In this document: in pieces, positions 9,676 through 22,600 of the stretch
Numbering within the stretch: the stretch's first letter is position 1
How the letters are laid out: each line of letters opens with the position of its first letter
Origin: Antedon mediterranea
Lineage: Eukaryota; Echinodermata; Crinoidea; Comatulida; Antedonidae
Assembly: GCF_964355755.1 (NCBI RefSeq)
Contig: NC_092676.1
Coordinates: 12,694,288-12,758,287, forward strand
Direction of reading: 5' to 3'
DNA: 64,000 nucleotides
Position numbers and translations under genes: made by a program
The notes under the pieces: model-generated
The model's database searches: none
What the model was told of the DNA's origin: nothing
The model's input: the letters and a program-made list of their open reading frames with translations, nothing else

Positions 9676-11362
9676 GTGCACAGAATAGCTTCAAATCGCA
9701 TTTGGAGACGTTTTAGACCATTTTGTGCATTTCGAAAAAACTTTTTAACATAAAAACACCAAAGTGCTTAGAATAGCTTCAAATCGCATTTGGAGACGTT
9801 TTAGACCATTTTGTGCATTTCGATGAAACTTGGTTACACAAAAACATCAAAGTGCTTAAAATCACATTTGAAACCGTTATAGAGCATTTTTAGCATTTCG
9901 ATAAAACTTTTCACACAAAAACATCAAAGTGTACAAAATAGCTTCAAATCACATTTGAAACCGTTTTAGACCATATTGAGCATTTCGATAAAACTTTTCA
10001 CACAAAAACATCAAAGTGTACAAAATAGCTTCAAATCGCATTTGGAGACGTTTTAGACCATTTTGTGCATTTCGATGAAACTTGGTTACACAAAAACATC
10101 AAAGTGCTTAAAATCACATTTGAAAGCGTTTTAGAGCATTTTTAGCATTTCGATAATACTTTTCACACAAAAACATCAAAGTGCACAAAATAGCTTCAAA
10201 TCGCATTTAGAGATGTTTTAGACCATTTTGTGCATTTCGATAAAACTTTTCACACAAAAACATCAAATTGCACAAAATAGCTTAATACCGTGTTTGAAAT
10301 CATTTTAAACCATTTTGAGCATGTCGATAAAACTTTTCACACAAAAACATCAAAGTGTTTAGAATATCTCCAAATCGCATTTGGAGACGTTTTAGACCAT
10401 TTTGTGCATTTCGATGAAACTTGGTTACACAAAAACATCAAAGTGCTTAAAATCACATTTGAAACCGTTTTAGAGCATTTTGAGCATTTCGATAAAACTT
10501 TTCAAACAAAAACATCAAAGTGTACAAAATAGCTTCAAATCACATTTGAAACCGTTTTAGACCATTTTGAGCATTTCGATAAAACTTTTCACACAAAAAC
10601 ATCAAAGTGTACAAAATAGCTTCAAATCGCATTTGGAGACGTTTTAGACCATTTTGTGCATTTCGATGAAACTTGGGTACACAAAAACATCAAAGTGCTT
10701 AAAATCACATTTGAAACCGTTTTAGAGCATTTTTAGCATTTCGATAATACTTTTCACACAAAACATCAAAGTGTACAAAATAGCTTCAAATCGCATTTGG
10801 AGACGTTTTAGACCATTTTGTGCATTTCGATGAAACTTGGTTACACAAAAACATCAAAGTGCTTAAAATCACATTTGAAACCGTTTTAGACCATTTTGAG
10901 CATTTCGATAAAACTTTTCACACAAAAAAATCAAAGTGCACAAAATAGCTTCAAATCGCATTTGGGGACGTTTTAGACTATTTTGTGCATTTCGAAAAAA
11001 ATTGTTAACATAAAAAGACCAAAGTGTTTAGAATATCTCCAAATCGCATTTGGAGACGTTTTAAACCATTTTGTGCATTTCGATGGAACTTGGTTACACA
11101 AAAACATCAAAGTGCTTAAAATCACATTTAAAACCGTTTTAGAGCATTTTTAGCATTTCGATAAAACTTTTCACACAAAAACATCAAAGTGTACAAAATA
11201 GCTTCAAATCGCATTTAGAGAGGTTTTAGACAATTTTGTGCATTTCGATAAAACTTTTCACACAAAAACATCAAAGTGTACAAAATAGCTTCAAATTGCA
11301 TTTAGAGACGTTTTAGACCATTTTGTGCATTTCGATAAAACTTTTCACACAAAAACATCAAA

Positions 11363-11446
11363 TTGCACAAAATCGTTTTAAACCATTTTAAATCGTTTTA
11401 AACCATTTTGAGCATGTCGATAAAACTTTTCACAAAAAACATCAAA
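11363..11446. repeat. Representative monomer type G (84 bp, internal 20-bp duplication)
   Basis: Begins TTGCACAAAATCG. The left half is replaced by two exact tandem copies of AAATCGTTTTAAACCATTTT, after which the normal GAGC-ATGTCG right half resumes and the tail is shortened to CACAAAAAACATC. About 21 copies of this type are visible, including those with 20-mers at 853-892, 1,364-1,403 and 2,302-2,341 and others near 21.96, 30.19, 33.04, 40.49, 48.28, 56.42, 61.63 and 63.49 kb. One copy (near 21,971) has ACCTTTT in the first 20-mer. It always sits two positions before a GTGTTTAG monomer, or one before where the intervening type I monomer is deleted. Confidence 0.88.
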
Positions 11447-11534
11447 GTGCACAGAATAGCTTCAAATTGCATTTGGAGACGTTTTAGAGCATTTTGTGCA
11501 TTTCGATAAAATGTGTTAACATAAAAAGACCAAA
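11447..11534. repeat. Representative monomer type I (88 bp, ATAAAATGTGTTAAC tail)
   Basis: Begins GTGCACAGAATAGC with a CAAATTGCATTTGG core, GAGCATTTTGTGC, and a tail TTTCGATAAAATGTGTTAAC followed by ATAAAAAGACCAAA. It is the last monomer of the 676-bp HOR. A variant with GTTAACAGAAAAAG is shared by copies ending near 30,861 and 57,257, which marks those two as sister copies. Confidence 0.87.
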
Positions 11535-12209
11535 GTGTTTAGAATATCTTCAAATCACATTTGGAGACGTTTTAGACCATTTTTTGCATTTCGATGAAAC
11601 TTGGTTACACAAAAACATCAAAGTGCTTAAAATCACATTTGAAACCGTTTTAGAGCATTTTGAGCATTTCGATAAAACTTTTCACACAAAAACATCAAAG
11701 TGTACAAAATAGCTTCAAATCGCATTTAGAGACGTTTTAGACCATTTTTTGCATTTCGATGAAACTTGGTTACACAAAAACATCAAAGTGCTTAAAATCA
11801 CATTTAAAACCGTTTTAGAGCATTTTTAGCATTTCGATAAAACTTTTCACACAAAAACATCAAAGTGTACAAAATAGCTTCAAATCGCATTTAGAGAGGT
11901 TTTAGACAATTTTGTGCATTTCGATAAAACTTTTCACACAAAAACATCAAAGTGTACAAAATAGCTTCAAATTGCATTTAGAGACGTTTTAGACCATTTT
12001 GTGCATTTCGATAAACTTTTCACACAAAAACATCAAATTGCACAAAATCGTTTTAAACCATTTTAAATCGTTTTAAACCATTTTGAGCATTTCGATAAAA
12101 CTTTTCACAAAAAACATCAAAGTGCACAGAATAGCTTCAAATTGCATTTGGAGACGTTTTAGAGCATTTTGTGCATTTCGATAAAATGTGTTAACATAAA
12201 AAGACCAAA
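11535..12209. repeat. HOR-676, reference copy (8 monomers; 675 bp here)
   Basis: Order and lengths: J (88, GTGTTTAGAATATCTTC with CAAATCACATTTGG) 11,535; C (77) 11,623; B-like with TTTTTTGC (88) 11,700; C (77) 11,788; A with GACAATTTTG (87) 11,865; A with CAAATTGC (86 here, one A lost near 12,013) 11,952; G (84) 12,038; I (88) 12,122. Full-length copies sum to 676 bp. A second copy starts at 12,210 but departs after two monomers. Confidence 0.9.
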
Positions 12210-13169
12210 GTGTTTAGAATATCTTCAAATCACATTTGGAGACGTTTTAGACCATTTTTTGCATTTCGATGAAACTTGGTTACACAAAAACATCAAAGTG
12301 CTTAAAATCACATTTGAAACCGTTTTAGAGCATTTTGAGCATTTCGATAAAACTTTTCACACAAAAACATCAAAGTGTACAAAATAGCTTCAAATCGCAT
12401 TTAGAGACGTTTTAGACCATTTTGTGCATTTCGAAAAAATTTGTTAACATAAAAAGACCAAAGTGTTTAGAATATCTCCAAATCGCATTTGGAGACGTTT
12501 TAGACCATTTTGTGCATTTCGATGAAACTTGGTTACACAAAAACATCAAAGTGCTTAAAATCACATTTGAAACCGTTTTAGAGCATTTTTAGCATTTCGA
12601 TAATACTTTTCACACAAAAACATCAAAGTGTACAAAATAGCTTCAAATCGCATTTGGAGACGTTTTAGACCATTTTGTGCATTTCGATGAAACTTGGTTA
12701 CACAAAAACATCAAAGTGCTTAAAATCACATTTGAAACCGTTTTAGACCATTTTGAGCATTTCGATAAAACTTTTCACACAAAAAAATCAAAGTGCACAA
12801 AATAGCTTCAAATCGCATTTGGAGACGTTTTAGACTATTTTGTGCATTTTGAAAAAATTTGTTAACATAAAAAGACCAAAGTGTTTAGAATATCTCCAAA
12901 TTGCATTTGGAGACGTTTTAAACCATTTTGTGCATTTCGATGGAACTTGGTTACACAAAAACATCAAAGTGCTTAAAATCACATTTAAAACCGTTTTAGA
13001 GCATTTTGAGCATTTCGATAAAACTTTTCACACAAAAACATCAAATTGCACAAAATAGCTTAATATCGTGTTTGAAAACGTTTTAAACCATTTTGAGCAT
13101 GTCGATAAAACTTTTCACACAAAAATATCAAAGCGCACAGAATATCTTCAAATCGCATTTAGAGACGTT
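12210..13169. repeat. HOR-676 remnant passing into E-D units
   Basis: No gene. After J and C of a second HOR-676 copy the array switches at about 12,375 to a monomer with the GTTAAC tail, then D-C, B-C, B-C, an AAAAAAATC monomer and a TTTTGAAAAAATTTG monomer near 12,848. The same order recurs at 34,0xx-34,7xx (offset 21,664) and 57,4xx-58,1xx. Confidence 0.7.
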
Positions 13170-14494
13170 TTAGACCATTTTGTGCATTTCGAAAAAATTT
13201 GTTAACATAAAAAGACCAAAGTGTTTAGAATATCTCCAAATCGCATTTGGAGACGTTTTAGACCATTTTGTGCATTTCGATGAAACTTGATTACACAAAA
13301 ACATCAAAGTGCTTAAAATCACATTTAAAACCGTTTTAGAGCGTTTTGAGCATTTCGATAAACTTTTCACACAAAAACATCAAAGTGCACAAAATAGCTT
13401 CAAATCGCATTTAGAGATGTTTTAGACCATTTTGTGCATTTCGATAAAACTTTTCACACAAAAACATCAAATTGCACAAAAAAGCTTAATACCGTGTTTG
13501 AAATCGTTTTAAACCAATTTGAGCATGTCGAAAAAACTTTTCACACAAAAACATCAAAGTGCACAGAATATCTTCAAATCGCATTTAGAGACGTTTTAGA
13601 CCATTTTGTGCATTTCGAAAAAATTTGTTAACATAAAAAGACCAAAGTGTTTAGAATATCTCCAAATCGCATTTGGAGACGTTTTAGACCATTTTGTGCA
13701 TTTCGATGAAACTTGGTTACACAAAAACATCAAAGTGCTTAAAATCACATTTGAAACCGTTTTAGAGCATTTTGAGCATTTCGATAAAACTTTTCACACA
13801 AAAACATCAAAGTGTACAAAATAGCTTCAAATCACATTTGAAACCGTTTTAGACCATTTTGAGCATTTCGATAAAACTTTTCACACAAAAACATCAAAGT
13901 GTACAAAATAGCTTCAAATCGCATTTGGAGACGTTTTAGACCATTTTGTGCATTTCGATGAAACTTGGTTACACAAAAACATCAAAGTGCTTAAAATCAC
14001 ATTTGAAACCGTTTTAGAGCATTTTTAGCATTTCGATAATACTTTTCACACAAAAACATCAAAGTGTACAAAATAGCTTCAAATCGCATTTGGAGACGTT
14101 TTAGACCATTTTGTGCATTTCGATGAAACTTGGTTACACAAAAACATCAAAGTGCTTAAAATCACATTTGAAATCGTTTTAGACCATTTTGAGCATTTCG
14201 ATAAAACTTTTCACACAAAAAAATCAAAGTGCACAAAATAGCTTCAAATCGCATTTGGAGACGTTTTAGACTATTTTGTGCATTTCGAAAAAATTTGTTA
14301 ACATAAAAAGACCAAAGTGTTTAGAATATCTCCAAATCGCATTTGGAGACGTTTTAAATCATTTTGTGCATTTCGATGGAACTTGGTTACACAAAAACAT
14401 CAAAGTGCTTAAAATCACATTTAAAACCGTTTTAGAGCATTTTGAGCATTTCGATAAAACTTTTCACACAAAAACATCAAAGTGTACAAAATAG
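13170..14494. repeat. HOR-670 block, related to 25,553-26,877
   Basis: No gene. The E-D junction at 13,647 to the next equivalent D at 14,317 spans 670 bp: D 88, C 77, H 87, B 88, C 77, B 88, C 77, and an 88-bp GACTATTTTG monomer. The same 670-bp spacing is seen at 25,989/26,659 and 52,220/52,890. A 1,610-bp offset links 13,170 and 13,606 with 14,780 and 15,216. Confidence 0.8.
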
Positions 14495-15990
14495 CTTCAA
14501 ATCGCATTTAGAGAGGTTTTAGACCATTTTGTGCATTTCGATAAAACTTTACACACAAAAACATCAAAGTGTACAAAATAGCTTCAAATCGCATTTAGAG
14601 ACGTTTTAGACCATTTTGTGCATTTCGATAAAACTTTTCACACAAAAACATCAAATTGCACAAAATAGCTTAATATCGTGTTTGAAAACGTTTTAAACCA
14701 TTTTGAGCATGTCGATAAAACTTTTCACACAAAAATATCAAAGTGCACAGAATATCTTCAAATCGCATTTAGAGACGTTTTAGACCATTTTGTGCATTTC
14801 GAAAAAATTTGTTAACATAAAAAGACCAAAGTGTTTAGAATATCTCCAAATCGCATTTGGAGACGTTTTAGACCATTTTGTGCATTTCGATGAAACTTGG
14901 TTACATAAAAACATCAAAGTGCTTAAAATCACATTTAAAACCGTTTTAGAGCGTTTTGAGCATTTCGATAAACTTTTCACACAAAAACATCAAAGTGCAC
15001 AAAATAGCTTCAAATCGCATTTAGAGATGTTTTAGACCATTTTGTGCATTTCGAAAAAACTTTTCACACAAAAACATCAAATTGCACAAAATAGCTTAAT
15101 ACCGTGTTTGAAATCGTTTTAAACCATTTTGAGAATGTCGATAAAACTTTTCACACAAAAACATCAAAGTGCACAGAATATCTTCAAATCGCATATAGAG
15201 ACGTTTTAGACCATTTTGTGCATTTCGAAAAAATTTGTTAACATTAAAAGACCAATGTGTTTAGAATATCTCCAAATCGCATTTGGAGACGTTTTAGACC
15301 ATTTTGTGCATTTCGATGAAACTTGGTTACACAAAAACATCAAAGTGCTTAAAATCACATTTGAAACCATTTTAGAGCATTTTGAGCATTTCGATAAAAC
15401 TTTTCACACAAAAACATCAAAGTGTACAAAATAGCTTCAAATCACATTTGAAACCGTTTTAGACCATTTTGAGCATTTCGATAAAACTTTTCACACAAAA
15501 ACATCAAAGTGTACAAAATGGCTTCAAATCGCATTTGGAGACGTTTTAGAGCATTTTGAGCATTTCGATCAAACTTTTCACACAAAAACATCAAAGTGTA
15601 CAAAATAACTTCAAATCGCATTTAGAGACGTTTTAGACCATTTTGTGCATTTTGGTAAAACTTTTCACACAAAAACATCAAATTGCACAAAATAGCTTAA
15701 TATCGTGTTTGAAAACGTTTTAAACCATTTTGAGCATGTCGATAAAACTTTTCACATAAAAATATCAATGTGCACAGAATAGCTTCAAATCGCATTTGGA
15801 GACGTTTTAGACCATTTTGTGCATTTTGGTAAAAATTTTCACACAAAAACATCAAATTGCACAAAATAGCTTAATATCGTGTTTGAAAACGTTTTAAACC
15901 ATTTTGAGCATGTCGATAAAACTTTTCACTCAAAAATATCAAAGTGCACAGAATATCTTCAAATCGCATTTAGAGACGTTTTAGACCATT
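14495..15990. repeat. Mixed satellite segment
   Basis: No gene. A, F, E, D, C and H monomers, with a near-copy of 13.17-13.9 kb shifted by 1,610 bp. Private substitutions include GAGAATGTCG near 15,132, CATATAGAG near 15,192, ACATTAAAAG near 15,242 and GAAACCATTTTAG near 15,363. From about 15,540 it runs into an F-rich segment with TTTTGGTAAAAC shared with 8.2-8.6 and 45.3-45.7 kb. Confidence 0.7.
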
Positions 15991-16436
15991 TTGTGCATTT
16001 TGAAAAAATTTGTTAACATAAAAAGACCAAAGTGTTTAGAATATCTCCAAATCGCATTTGGAGACGTTTTAGACCATTTTGTGTTTTTCGAAAAAACTTT
16101 TCACACAAAAACATCAAAGTGTACAAAATTGCTTCAAATCGCATTTGGAGACGTTTTAGACCATTTTGTGCATTTTGGTAAAACTTTTCACACAAAAACA
16201 TCAAAATTCACAAAATAGCTTAATATCGTGTTTGAAAACGTTTTAAACCATTTTGAGCATGTCGATAAAACTTTTCACTCAAAAATATCAAAGTGCACAG
16301 AATATCTTCAAATCGCATTTAGAGACGTTTTAGACCATTTTGTGCATTTCGAAAAAAATTGTTAACATAAAAAGACCAAAGTGTTTAGAATATCTCCAAA
16401 TCGCATTTGGAGACGTTTTAGACCATTTTGCGCATT
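15991..16436. repeat. F/E/D segment shared by four blocks
   Basis: No gene. A K monomer, a TTTTGGTAAAAC monomer, an F monomer starting ATTCACAAAATAGC, an E monomer with GAAAAAAATTGTTAAC, and a D monomer with TTTTGCGC. The same set starts at 8,609, 27,173 and 53,404 (offsets 7,382, 11,182 and 37,413). ATTCAC and TTTTGCGC are rare changes present in all four, so these are copies of one ancestral segment. Confidence 0.82.
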
Positions 16437-18974
16437 TCGATGAAACTTGGTTACACAAAAACATCAAAGTGCTTAAAATCACATTTAAAACCGTTTTAGA
16501 GCGTTTTGAGCATTTCGATAAACTTTTCAAACAAAAACATCAAAGTGTACAAAATAGCTTCAAATCGTATTTGGAGACGTTTTAGACCATTTTGTGCATT
16601 TCGATGAATCTTGGTTACACAAAAACATCAAAGTGCTTAAAATCACATTTAAAACCGTTTTAGTGCATTTTGAGCATTTCGATAAAACTTTTCACACAAA
16701 AACATCAAAGTGCACAAAATAGCTTCAAATCGCATTTAGAGATGTTTTAGACCATTTTGTGCGTTTCGATAAAACTTTTCACACAAAAACATCAAATTGC
16801 ACAAAATAGCTTAATATCGTGTTTGAAAACGTTTTAGACCATTTTGAGCATGTCGATAAAACTTTTCACACAAAAACATAAAAGTGCACAAAATAGCTTC
16901 AAATCGCATTTAGAGATGTTTTAGACCATTTTGTGCGTTTCGATAAAACTTTTCACACAAAAACATCAAATTGCACAAAATAGCTTAATATCGTGTTTGA
17001 AAACGTTTTAGACCATTTTGAGCATGTCGATAAAACTTTTCACACAAAAACATAAAAGTGCACAGAATAGCTTCAAATCGCATTTGGAGACGTTTTAGAC
17101 CATTTTGTGCATTTCGAAAAAACTTTTTAACATAAAAACACCAAAGTGCTTAGAATAGCTTCAAATCGCATTTGGAGACGTTTTAGACCATTTTGTGCAT
17201 TTCGATGAAACTTGGTTACACAAAAACATCAAAGTGCTTAAAATCACATTTGAAACCGTTATAGAGCATTTTTAGCATTTCGATAAAACTTTTCACACAA
17301 AAACATCAAAGTGTACAAAATAGCTTCAAATCACATTTGAAACCGTTTTAGACCATTTTGAGCATTTCGATAAAACTTTTCACACAAAAACATCAAAGTG
17401 TACAGAATAGCTTCAAATCGCATTTGGAGACGTTTTAGACCATTTTGTGCATTTCGATGAAACTTGGTTACACAAAAACATCAAAGTGCTTAAAATCACA
17501 TTTGAAACCGTTTTAGAGCATTTTTAACATTTCGATAATACTTTTCACACAAAAACATCAAAGTGTACAAAATAGCTTCAAATCACATTTGAAACCGTTT
17601 TAGACCATATTGAGCATTTCGATAAAACTTTTCACACAAAAACATCAAAGTGTACAAAATAGCTTCAAATCGCATTTGGAGACGTTTTAGACCATTTTGT
17701 GTATTTCGATGAAACTTGGTTACACAAAAACATCAAAGTGCTTAAAATCACATTTAAAACCGTTTTAGAGCGTTTTGAGCATTTCGATAAACTTTTCAAA
17801 CAAAAACATCAAAGTGTACAAAATAGCTTCAAATCGTATTTGGAGACGTTTTAGACCATTTTGTGCGTTTCGATGAATCTTGGTTACACAAAAACATCAA
17901 AGTGCTTAAAATCACATTTAAAACCGTTTTAGTGCATTTTGAGCATTTCGATAAAACTTTTCACACAAAAACATCAAAGTGCACAAAATGGCTTCAAATC
18001 GCATTTAGAGATGTTTTAGACCATTTTGTGCGTTTCGATAAAACTTTTCACACAAAAACATCAAATTGCACAAAATAGCTTAATATCGTGTTTGAAAACG
18101 TTTTAGACCATTTTGAGCATGTCGATAAAACTTTTCACACAAAAACATAAAAGTGCACAAAATAGCTTCAAATCGCATTTAGAGATGTTTTAGACCATTT
18201 TGTGCGTTTCGATAAAACTTTTCACACAAAAACATCAAATTGCACAAAATAGCTTAATATCGTGTTTGAAAACGTTTTAGACCATTTTGAGCATGTCGAT
18301 AAAACTTTTCACACAAAAACATAAAAGTGCACAGAATAGCTTCAAATCGCATTTGGAGACGTTTTAGACCATTTTGTGCATTTCGAAAAAACTTTTTAAC
18401 ATAAAAACACCAAAGTGCTTAGAATAGCTTCAAATCGCATTTGGAGACGTTTTAGACCATTTTGTGCATTTCGATGAAACTTGGTTACACAAAAACATCA
18501 AAGTGCTTAAAATCACATTTGAAACCGTTATAGAGCATTTTTAGCATTTCGATAAAACTTTTCACACAAAAACATCAAAGTGTACAAAATAGCTTCAAAT
18601 CACATTTGAAACCGTTTTAGACCATTTTGAGCATTTCGATAAAACTTTTCACACAAAAACATCAAAGTGTACAGAATAGCTTCAAATCGCATTTGGAGAC
18701 GTTTTAGACCATTTTGTGCATTTCGATGAAACTTGGTTACACAAAAACATCAAAGTGCTTAAAATCACATTTGAAACCGTTTTAGAGCATTTTTAACATT
18801 TCGATAATACTTTTCACACAAAAACATCAAAGTGTACAAAATAGCTTCAAATCACATTTGAAACCGTTTTAGACCATATTGAGCATTTCGATAAAACTTT
18901 TCACACAAAAACATCAAAGTGTACAAAATAGCTTCAAATCGCATTTGGAGACGTTTTAGACCATTTTGTGTATT
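16437..18974. repeat. Tandem duplication, two 1,269-bp units
   Basis: Unit 1 is about 16,437-17,705 and unit 2 about 17,706-18,974. Paired markers all differ by 1,269 bp: ACTTTTCAAAC 16,522/17,791, TCGATGAATC 16,601/17,870, and TGTGTATTTCG 17,699/18,968. The few differences between units include GTGCATTTCG versus GTGCGTTTCG before GATGAATC and CAAAATAGC versus CAAAATGGC near 16,725/17,990. The other blocks carrying this segment (9.2-10.1, 27.8-28.9 and 54.0-55.1 kb) have it once. Confidence 0.85.
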
Positions 18975-21900
18975 TCGATGAAACTTGGTTACACAAAAAC
19001 ATCAAAGTGCTTAAAATCACATTTGAAAGCGTTTTAGAGCATTTTTAGCATTTCGATAATACTTTTCACACAAAAACATCAAAGTGTACAAAATAGCTTC
19101 AAATCGCATTTGGAGACGTTTTAGACCATTTTGTGCATTTCGATGAAACTTGGTTACACAAAAACATCAAAGTGCTTAAAATCACATTTAAAACAGTTTT
19201 AGAGCATTTTGAGCATTTCGATAAAACTTTTCACACAAAAACATCAAAGGGTACAAAATAGCTTCAAATCGCATTTAAAGAGGTTTTAGACCATTTTGTG
19301 CATTTCGATAAAACTTTTCACACAAAAACATCAAAGTGTACAAAATAGCTTCAAATCGCATTTAGAGACGTTTTAGACCATCTTGTGCATTTCGATAAAA
19401 CTTTTCACACAAAAACATCAAATTGCACAAAATAGCTTAATATCGTGTTTGAAAACGTTTTAAACCATTTTGAGCATGTCGATAAAACTTTTCACACAAA
19501 AATATCAAAGTGCACAGAATATCTTCAAATCGCATTTAGAGACGTTTTAGACCATTTTGTGCATTTCGAAAAAATTTGTTAACATAAAAAGACCAAAGTG
19601 TTTAGAATATCTCCAAATCGCATTTGGAGACGTTTTAGACCATTTTGTGTTTTTCGAAAAAACTTTTCACACAAAAACATCAAAGTGTACAAAATTGCTT
19701 CAAATCGCATTTGGAGACGTTTTAGACCATTTTGTGATTTTCGAAAAACTTTTCACACAAAAACATCAAAGTGTAGAAAATTGCTTCAAATCGCATTTAG
19801 AGACGTTTTAGACCATTTTGTGCATTTCGAAAAAATTTGTTAACATAAAAAGACCAAAGTGTTTAGAATATTTCCAAATCGCATTTGGAGACGTTTTAGA
19901 CCATTTTGTGCATTTCGATGAAACTTGGTTACACAAAAACATCAAAGTGCTTAAAATCACATTTAAAACCGTTTTAGAGCGTTTTGAGCATTTCGATAAA
20001 CTTTTCACACAAAAACATCAAAGTGCACAAAATAGCATTTAGAGATGTTTTAGACCATTTTGTGCATTTCGATAAAACTTTTCACACAAAAACATCAAAT
20101 TGCACAAAAAAGCTTAATACCGTGTTTGAAATCGTTTTAAACCAATTTGAGCATGTCGATAAAACTTTTCACACAAAAACATCAAAGTGCACAGAATATC
20201 TTCAAATCGCATTTAGAGACGTTTTAGACCATTTTGTGCATTTCGAAAAAATTTGTTAACATAAAAAGACCAAAGTGTTTAGAATATCTCCAAATCGCAT
20301 TTGGAGACGTTTTAAACCATTTTGTGCATTTCGATGGAACTTGGTTACACAAAAACATCAAAGTGCTTAAAATCACATTTGAAAGCGTTTTAGAGCATTT
20401 TTAGCATTTCGATAATACTTTTCACACAAAAACATCAAAGTGTACAGAATAGCTTCAAATCGCATTTGGAGACGTTTTAGACCATTTTGTGCATTTCGAT
20501 GAAACTTGGTTACACAAAAACATCAAAGTGCTTAAAATCACATTTGAAACCGTTTTAGAGCATTTTTAACATTTCGATAATACTTTTCACACAAAAACAT
20601 CAAAGTGTACAAAATAGCTTCAAATCGCATTTGGAGACGTTTTAGACCATTTTGTGCATTTCGATGAAACTTGGTTACACAAAAACATCAAAGTGCTTAA
20701 AATCACATTTGAAAGCGTTTTAGAGCATTTTTAGCATTTCGATAATACTTTTCACACAAAAACATCAAAGTGCACAAAATAGCTTCAAATCGCATTTAGA
20801 GATGTTTTAGACCATTTTGTGCATTTCGATAAAACTTTTCACACAAAAACATCAAATTGCACAAAATAGCTTAATACCGTGTTTGAAATCATTTTAAACC
20901 ATTTTGAGCATGTCGATAAAACTTTTCACACAAAAACATCAAAGTTTTTAGAATATCTCCAAATCGCATTTGGAGACGTTTTAGACCATTTTGTGCATTT
21001 CGATGAAACTTGGTTACACAAAAACATCAAAGTGCTTAAAATCACATTTGAAACCGTTTTAGAGCATTTTGAGCATTTCGATAAAACTTTTCAAACAAAA
21101 ACATCAAAGTGTACAAAATAGCTTCAAATCACATTTGAAACCGTTTTAGACCATTTTGAGCATTTCGATAAAACTTTTCACACAAAAACATCAAAGTGTA
21201 CAAAATAGCTTCAAATCGCATTTGGAGACGTTTTAGACCATTTTGTGCATTTCGATGAAACTTGGTTACACAAAAACATCAAAGTGCTTAAAATCACATT
21301 TGAAACCGTTTTAGAGCATTTTTAGCATTTCGATAATACTTTTCACACAAAACATCAAAGTGTACAAAATAGCTTCAAATCGCATTTGGAGACGTTTTAG
21401 ACCATTTTGTGCATTTCGATGAAACTTGGTTACACAAAAACATCAAAGTGCTTAAAATCACATTTGAAACCGTTTTAGACCATTTTGAGCATTTCGATAA
21501 AACTTTTCACACAAAAAAATCAAAGTGCACAAAATAGCTTCAAATCGCATTTGGGGACGTTTTAGACTATTTTGTGCATTTCGAAAAAAATTGTTAACAT
21601 AAAAAGACCAAAGTGTTTAGAATATCTCCAAATCGCATTTGGAGACGTTTTAAACCATTTTGTGCATTTCGATGGAACTTGGTTACACAAAAACATCAAA
21701 GTGCTTAAAATCACATTTAAAACCGTTTTAGAGCATTTTTAGCATTTCGATAAAACTTTTCACACAAAAACATCAAAGTGTACAAAATAGCTTCAAATCG
21801 CATTTAGAGAGGTTTTAGACAATTTTGTGCATTTCGATAAAACTTTTCACACAAAAACATCAAAGTGTACAAAATAGCTTCAAATTGCATTTAGAGACGT

Positions 21901-22600
21901 TTTAGACCATTTTGTGCATTTCGATAAAACTTTTCACACAAAAACATCAAATTGCACAAAATCGTTTTAAACCTTTTTAAATCGTTTTAAACCATTTTGA
22001 GCATGTCGATAAAACTTTTCACAAAAAACATCAAAGTGCACAGAATAGCTTCAAATTGCATTTGGAGACGTTTTAGAGCATTTTGTGCATTTCGATAAAA
22101 TGTGTTAACATAAAAAGACCAAAGTGTTTAGAATATCTTCAAATCACATTTGGAGACGTTTTAGACCATTTTTTGCATTTCGATGAAACTTGGTTACACA
22201 AAAACATCAAAGTGCTTAAAATCACATTTGAAACCGTTTTAGAGCATTTTGAGCATTTCGATAAAACTTTTCACACAAAAACATCAAAGTGTACAAAATA
22301 GCTTCAAATCGCATTTGGAGACGTTTTAGACCATTTTGTGCATTTCGATGAAACTTGGTTACACAAAAACATCAAAGTGCTTAAAATCACATTTAAAACA
22401 GTTTTAGAGCATTTTGAGCATTTCGATAAAACTTTTCACACAAAAACATCAAAGTGTACAAAATAGCTTCAAATCGCATTTAGAGACGTTTTAGACCATT
22501 TTGTGCATTTCGATAAAACTTTTCACACAAAAACATCAAATTGCACAAATAGCTTAATACCGTGTTTGAAATCGTTTTAAACCATTTTGAGCATGTCGAT
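18975..22600. repeat. Block repeated at 58,647-61,973
   Basis: No gene. Constant offset of 39,672 bp, supported by TGTGTATTTCG (18,968/58,640), ACCATCTTGTGC (19,378/59,050), the K/L group, the 77-bp deletion monomer (20,023/59,695), and AAAGTTTTTAG (20,941/60,613). It includes the 1,204-bp segment from the GTGTTTGAAATCATTTTAAACC monomer (20,879) to the type I monomer tail (22,083). That spacing also occurs at 10,290/11,494, 29,106/30,310, 47,196/48,400, 55,337/56,541 and 60,551/61,755. Confidence 0.82.
19598..19684. repeat. Representative monomer type K (87 bp, GTGTTTTTCG)
   Basis: A D-like left half joined to TTTTGTGTTTTTCGAAAAAAC and the standard CTTTTCACAC tail. The next two monomers (19,685-19,770, 86 bp with TGTGATTTTCG; and 19,771-19,858 starting GTGTAGAAAATTGC) complete a distinctive group. 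The same group is found near 6.87, 43.53 and 59.27 kb. Because TAG is replaced by TTG in these monomers, longer open frames run across them. Confidence 0.82.

Larger units (their letters stand above)
6826..12209. repeat. Block related to 43,488-48,832
   Basis: No gene. Landmarks pair with a constant offset of 36,662 bp from about 6,830 to 8,300. The offset becomes 37,080 after a 418-bp gain in the distal copy, 36,654 after a 426-bp loss, and 36,906 after a 252-bp gain. These steps equal whole numbers of monomers. Contents in order: K/L group, E-D-C units, F-rich segment with TTTTGGTAAAAC, 174-bp A-F dimers, M monomer, then entry into the 676-bp HOR at 11,535. Confidence 0.75.
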
